This document shows, in pieces, positions 62,335 through 64,000 of a stretch of 64,000 bases of DNA. The stretch comes from Euborellia annulipes (lineage: Eukaryota; Arthropoda; Insecta; Dermaptera; Anisolabididae). A model generated the notes under the pieces. The model was not told the origin of the DNA. It searched no databases and was given only the letters and a program-made list of their open reading frames with translations. The translations under genes were made by a program, and so were the position numbers. Each line of letters begins with the position of its first letter. Within the stretch, counting starts at the first letter, position 1. Location of the stretch: contig JAKCPI010001008.1 of NCBI GenBank assembly GCA_023213315.1, forward strand, positions 37,459-101,458, written 5' to 3'.

Positions 62335-64000
62335 TTAAAATATATTTTCATAATATATTTATATACATTATATATTTGTCTTTAGCATTTATTCTGGTTA
62401 AGGATGTCTTGGATGAACCAAGACATTGAGACTTGGATGTTCTTGGTCAGGCCTAGGCCCTAAGCCTCCCCACCACGACAAGGTGACATCCTCGGGGAGG
62501 AATTAAATAAATGACAATTCATTTTAATGAATAATCATTTTTTATTTGATATTAATTATACTTACGAATTTTGTTTGAATCTTTTTCTTAAATAAAAATT
62601 TTTAATAAAGAAATTATTATTTTTTTCTAAATTATTTCCAAGATTTATATTATCTAAATAAAATATGAATAGTATTCTTAATTTTAAATGAAACCCTACT
62701 TGGTTAATTTTAATAAAAAGAAGAATGTTTATGCAAATATTACTTACTGTATAATAAATATGTTGACGAGTGACGATTTGGTTTAGATTGGCCTTTTTGA
62801 TAGAACGATTTGTAGACCCTTCAATAAATCCATATTGGAGTGATCTCGAACATTTCTGTAAATAAATAACACAAAAAATATTATTTAAACTTTTATTAAA
62901 AAACAAAATAAAAAGTGAAAGTAAAAATTAATTGTAATTTGTATAAAAAAATCTAATGTGGAATAAAATTTAATAAAGATTAAAAATTGATTTTTTTATT
63001 ACACCTTTTTCCCTGTATGTTCCTTCTGAAATTAGCATATATAAATCTAAAAAATTAGTGAAATTAGCATAAGTAAAATTAAAAAATAAATTAATTTTTT
63101 TATTAAATGAGGCCCTCTACCTAAAATAGATGTGAAACACTAAGAGAAATTATAATTCCAAATAGAGACCATTAATATTTTAATTTAAAAGATCCCCAAA
63201 TAAATAGTCAATCAGAAAATTAGTAAAAATTACATTAAAATAAGAAGTTCTAAGCTTAATATTTCTATTATAATGCAAAGTGTTTATAAAATATGGATAT
63301 TTAAAATCATTAATCATGTTTATAAACTAGTTTCCAATCATTATTCATTCATCTTATAAATTTATAAAATAATATACGGGCCTACTTAAAAAAAAAAAAA
63401 GCTATATATATATATATGTGTGTGTGTCAAAATTCAAATAAGAAACTTGTTAGATAATCTGTTTGTAAATATGATTTAGAATTTAAGAATTAAATTTATT
63501 TTTAAACACTGTGCATTATTAATATATAAGGATTAACTAACGAATTACTTTTGGGAGAGAATTTAATTTTATGCTTTCTTGTTATAGATATCAATGTGTA
63601 TGCTGTTGTAATGTAAAATTAAAGCAAATTAAAAATAAAAAGTTCTTTAAATGAAATTTTTGCTTATTCGTAAAAGCGAAAGTCAAACGAGTTAGGAATT
63701 TGCTGACACTATGTGGGAATTCTTAATTATCTCTATATTTTTATAATCTATTAATATAAATTGGTTATACAAGAAAGCATAGAAATAGATAGAGAGAAAA
63801 TGAAATTTTCTCACTTACCATTATAATAATTCCTGCGATGTTTTCTCTGCATCTTCATCTAAATTACATACAGTATCTCTGTGATCTTCAACTGACGAGG
63901 GGTCCTTGATCGACATCTAAAAATAAAAATAAATTAATAACAGAGCATTTCCTCACAAAATAAATAAAAAGTAAAATAAACTTTAAATTGTAAGAAAATA
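62335..64000. other. Right edge of the window
   Basis: Apart from the two candidate exons of the unrecognised minus-strand gene, the sequence is AT-rich with a (TG)n run near 63415 and no further recognisable feature. GTCTTGGATGAACC near 62406 lies just past the Helitron end and was not assigned. Confidence 0.45.
62748..63918 (-). CDS. 5' end of an unrecognised gene (partial)
   Basis: Two exons on the minus strand: 63813-63918 region (acceptor TTTTTAG before it, donor GTAAGTGAG after) and 62748-62855 (acceptor TTATTTACAG, donor GTAAGT). The upstream exon holds a 31-codon frame, MSIKDPSSVEDHRDTVCNLD..., that stops at TAA overlapping an ATG (TAATG) at the exon end. The ATG continues across the junction as MKCSRSLQYGFIEG and runs open through the second exon to IVTRQHIYYT. 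So the first frame may be a uORF and the second the real protein, or the first frame may be coding with another donor. Further exons were not found, and the Helitron lies just downstream. Family unknown. Confidence 0.4.

Overview
The window is AT-rich animal DNA, most likely from an arthropod. Every recognised gene is split by short GT-AG introns, poly-A signals are AATAAA-like, and transposable elements fill most of the space between and inside genes. Three genes point to an ecdysozoan with a cuticle or peritrophic matrix: a secreted peritrophin-type chitin-binding protein, two copies of a one-Ig-domain secreted protein of the oig-4 type, and arthropod-like forms of housekeeping genes. The species cannot be named from the sequence. 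A crustacean or a non-holometabolous insect would fit.

Layout: 1.5-5.9 kb (+) cytosolic non-specific dipeptidase (CNDP2). 6.06-9.95 kb (-) alpha-L-fucosidase, convergent with it at 115 bp. 12.46-12.68 kb (+) PET117-like assembly factor. 12.77-15.74 kb (+) LRRC59. 16.2-19.4 kb dead mariner and LINE pieces around a chitin-binding protein gene at 17.96-18.79 kb (+). 22.9-26.4 kb (-) an HEXXHXXXXXH zinc metallopeptidase whose first exon is not visible. 28.57-33.3 kb (+) a BTB-BACK-kelch gene with one apparent frameshift. 37.1-38.9 kb (-) and 43.8-48.9 kb (-) tandem oig-4 paralogues. 51.5-54.2 kb (+) LRRC51. 55.1-59.0 kb (+) a chain of splice-flanked exons without a convincing protein. 62.7-63.9 kb (-) the 5' end of an unrecognised gene, with a 2.7-kb Helitron/Helentron-like element downstream of its exons.

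The genes are unrelated housekeeping and secreted-protein genes and do not form a pathway. The mobile fraction is unusually readable. It includes tRNA-derived SINEs with nested MITEs and intact target-site duplications (hAT 8 bp, PIF/Harbinger-like TAA, mariner TA, TTAA), a 53-bp hAT-like element, and an 18-unit minisatellite inside the Helitron.

The main discovery candidate is a set of eight loci built as inverted repeats or tandem monomers. Each carries an RNA-like core of the order CTGANGA, one base, a hairpin, then GAAAC-GT(C/T). This closely resembles a hammerhead ribozyme with a two-base-pair helix III, the type linked to Penelope-like elements and metazoan retrozymes. At two loci the hairpin bases change together while pairing and loop are kept, which suggests selection on an RNA fold. 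No computation could be run, so all homology calls rest on motif and family recognition by eye.
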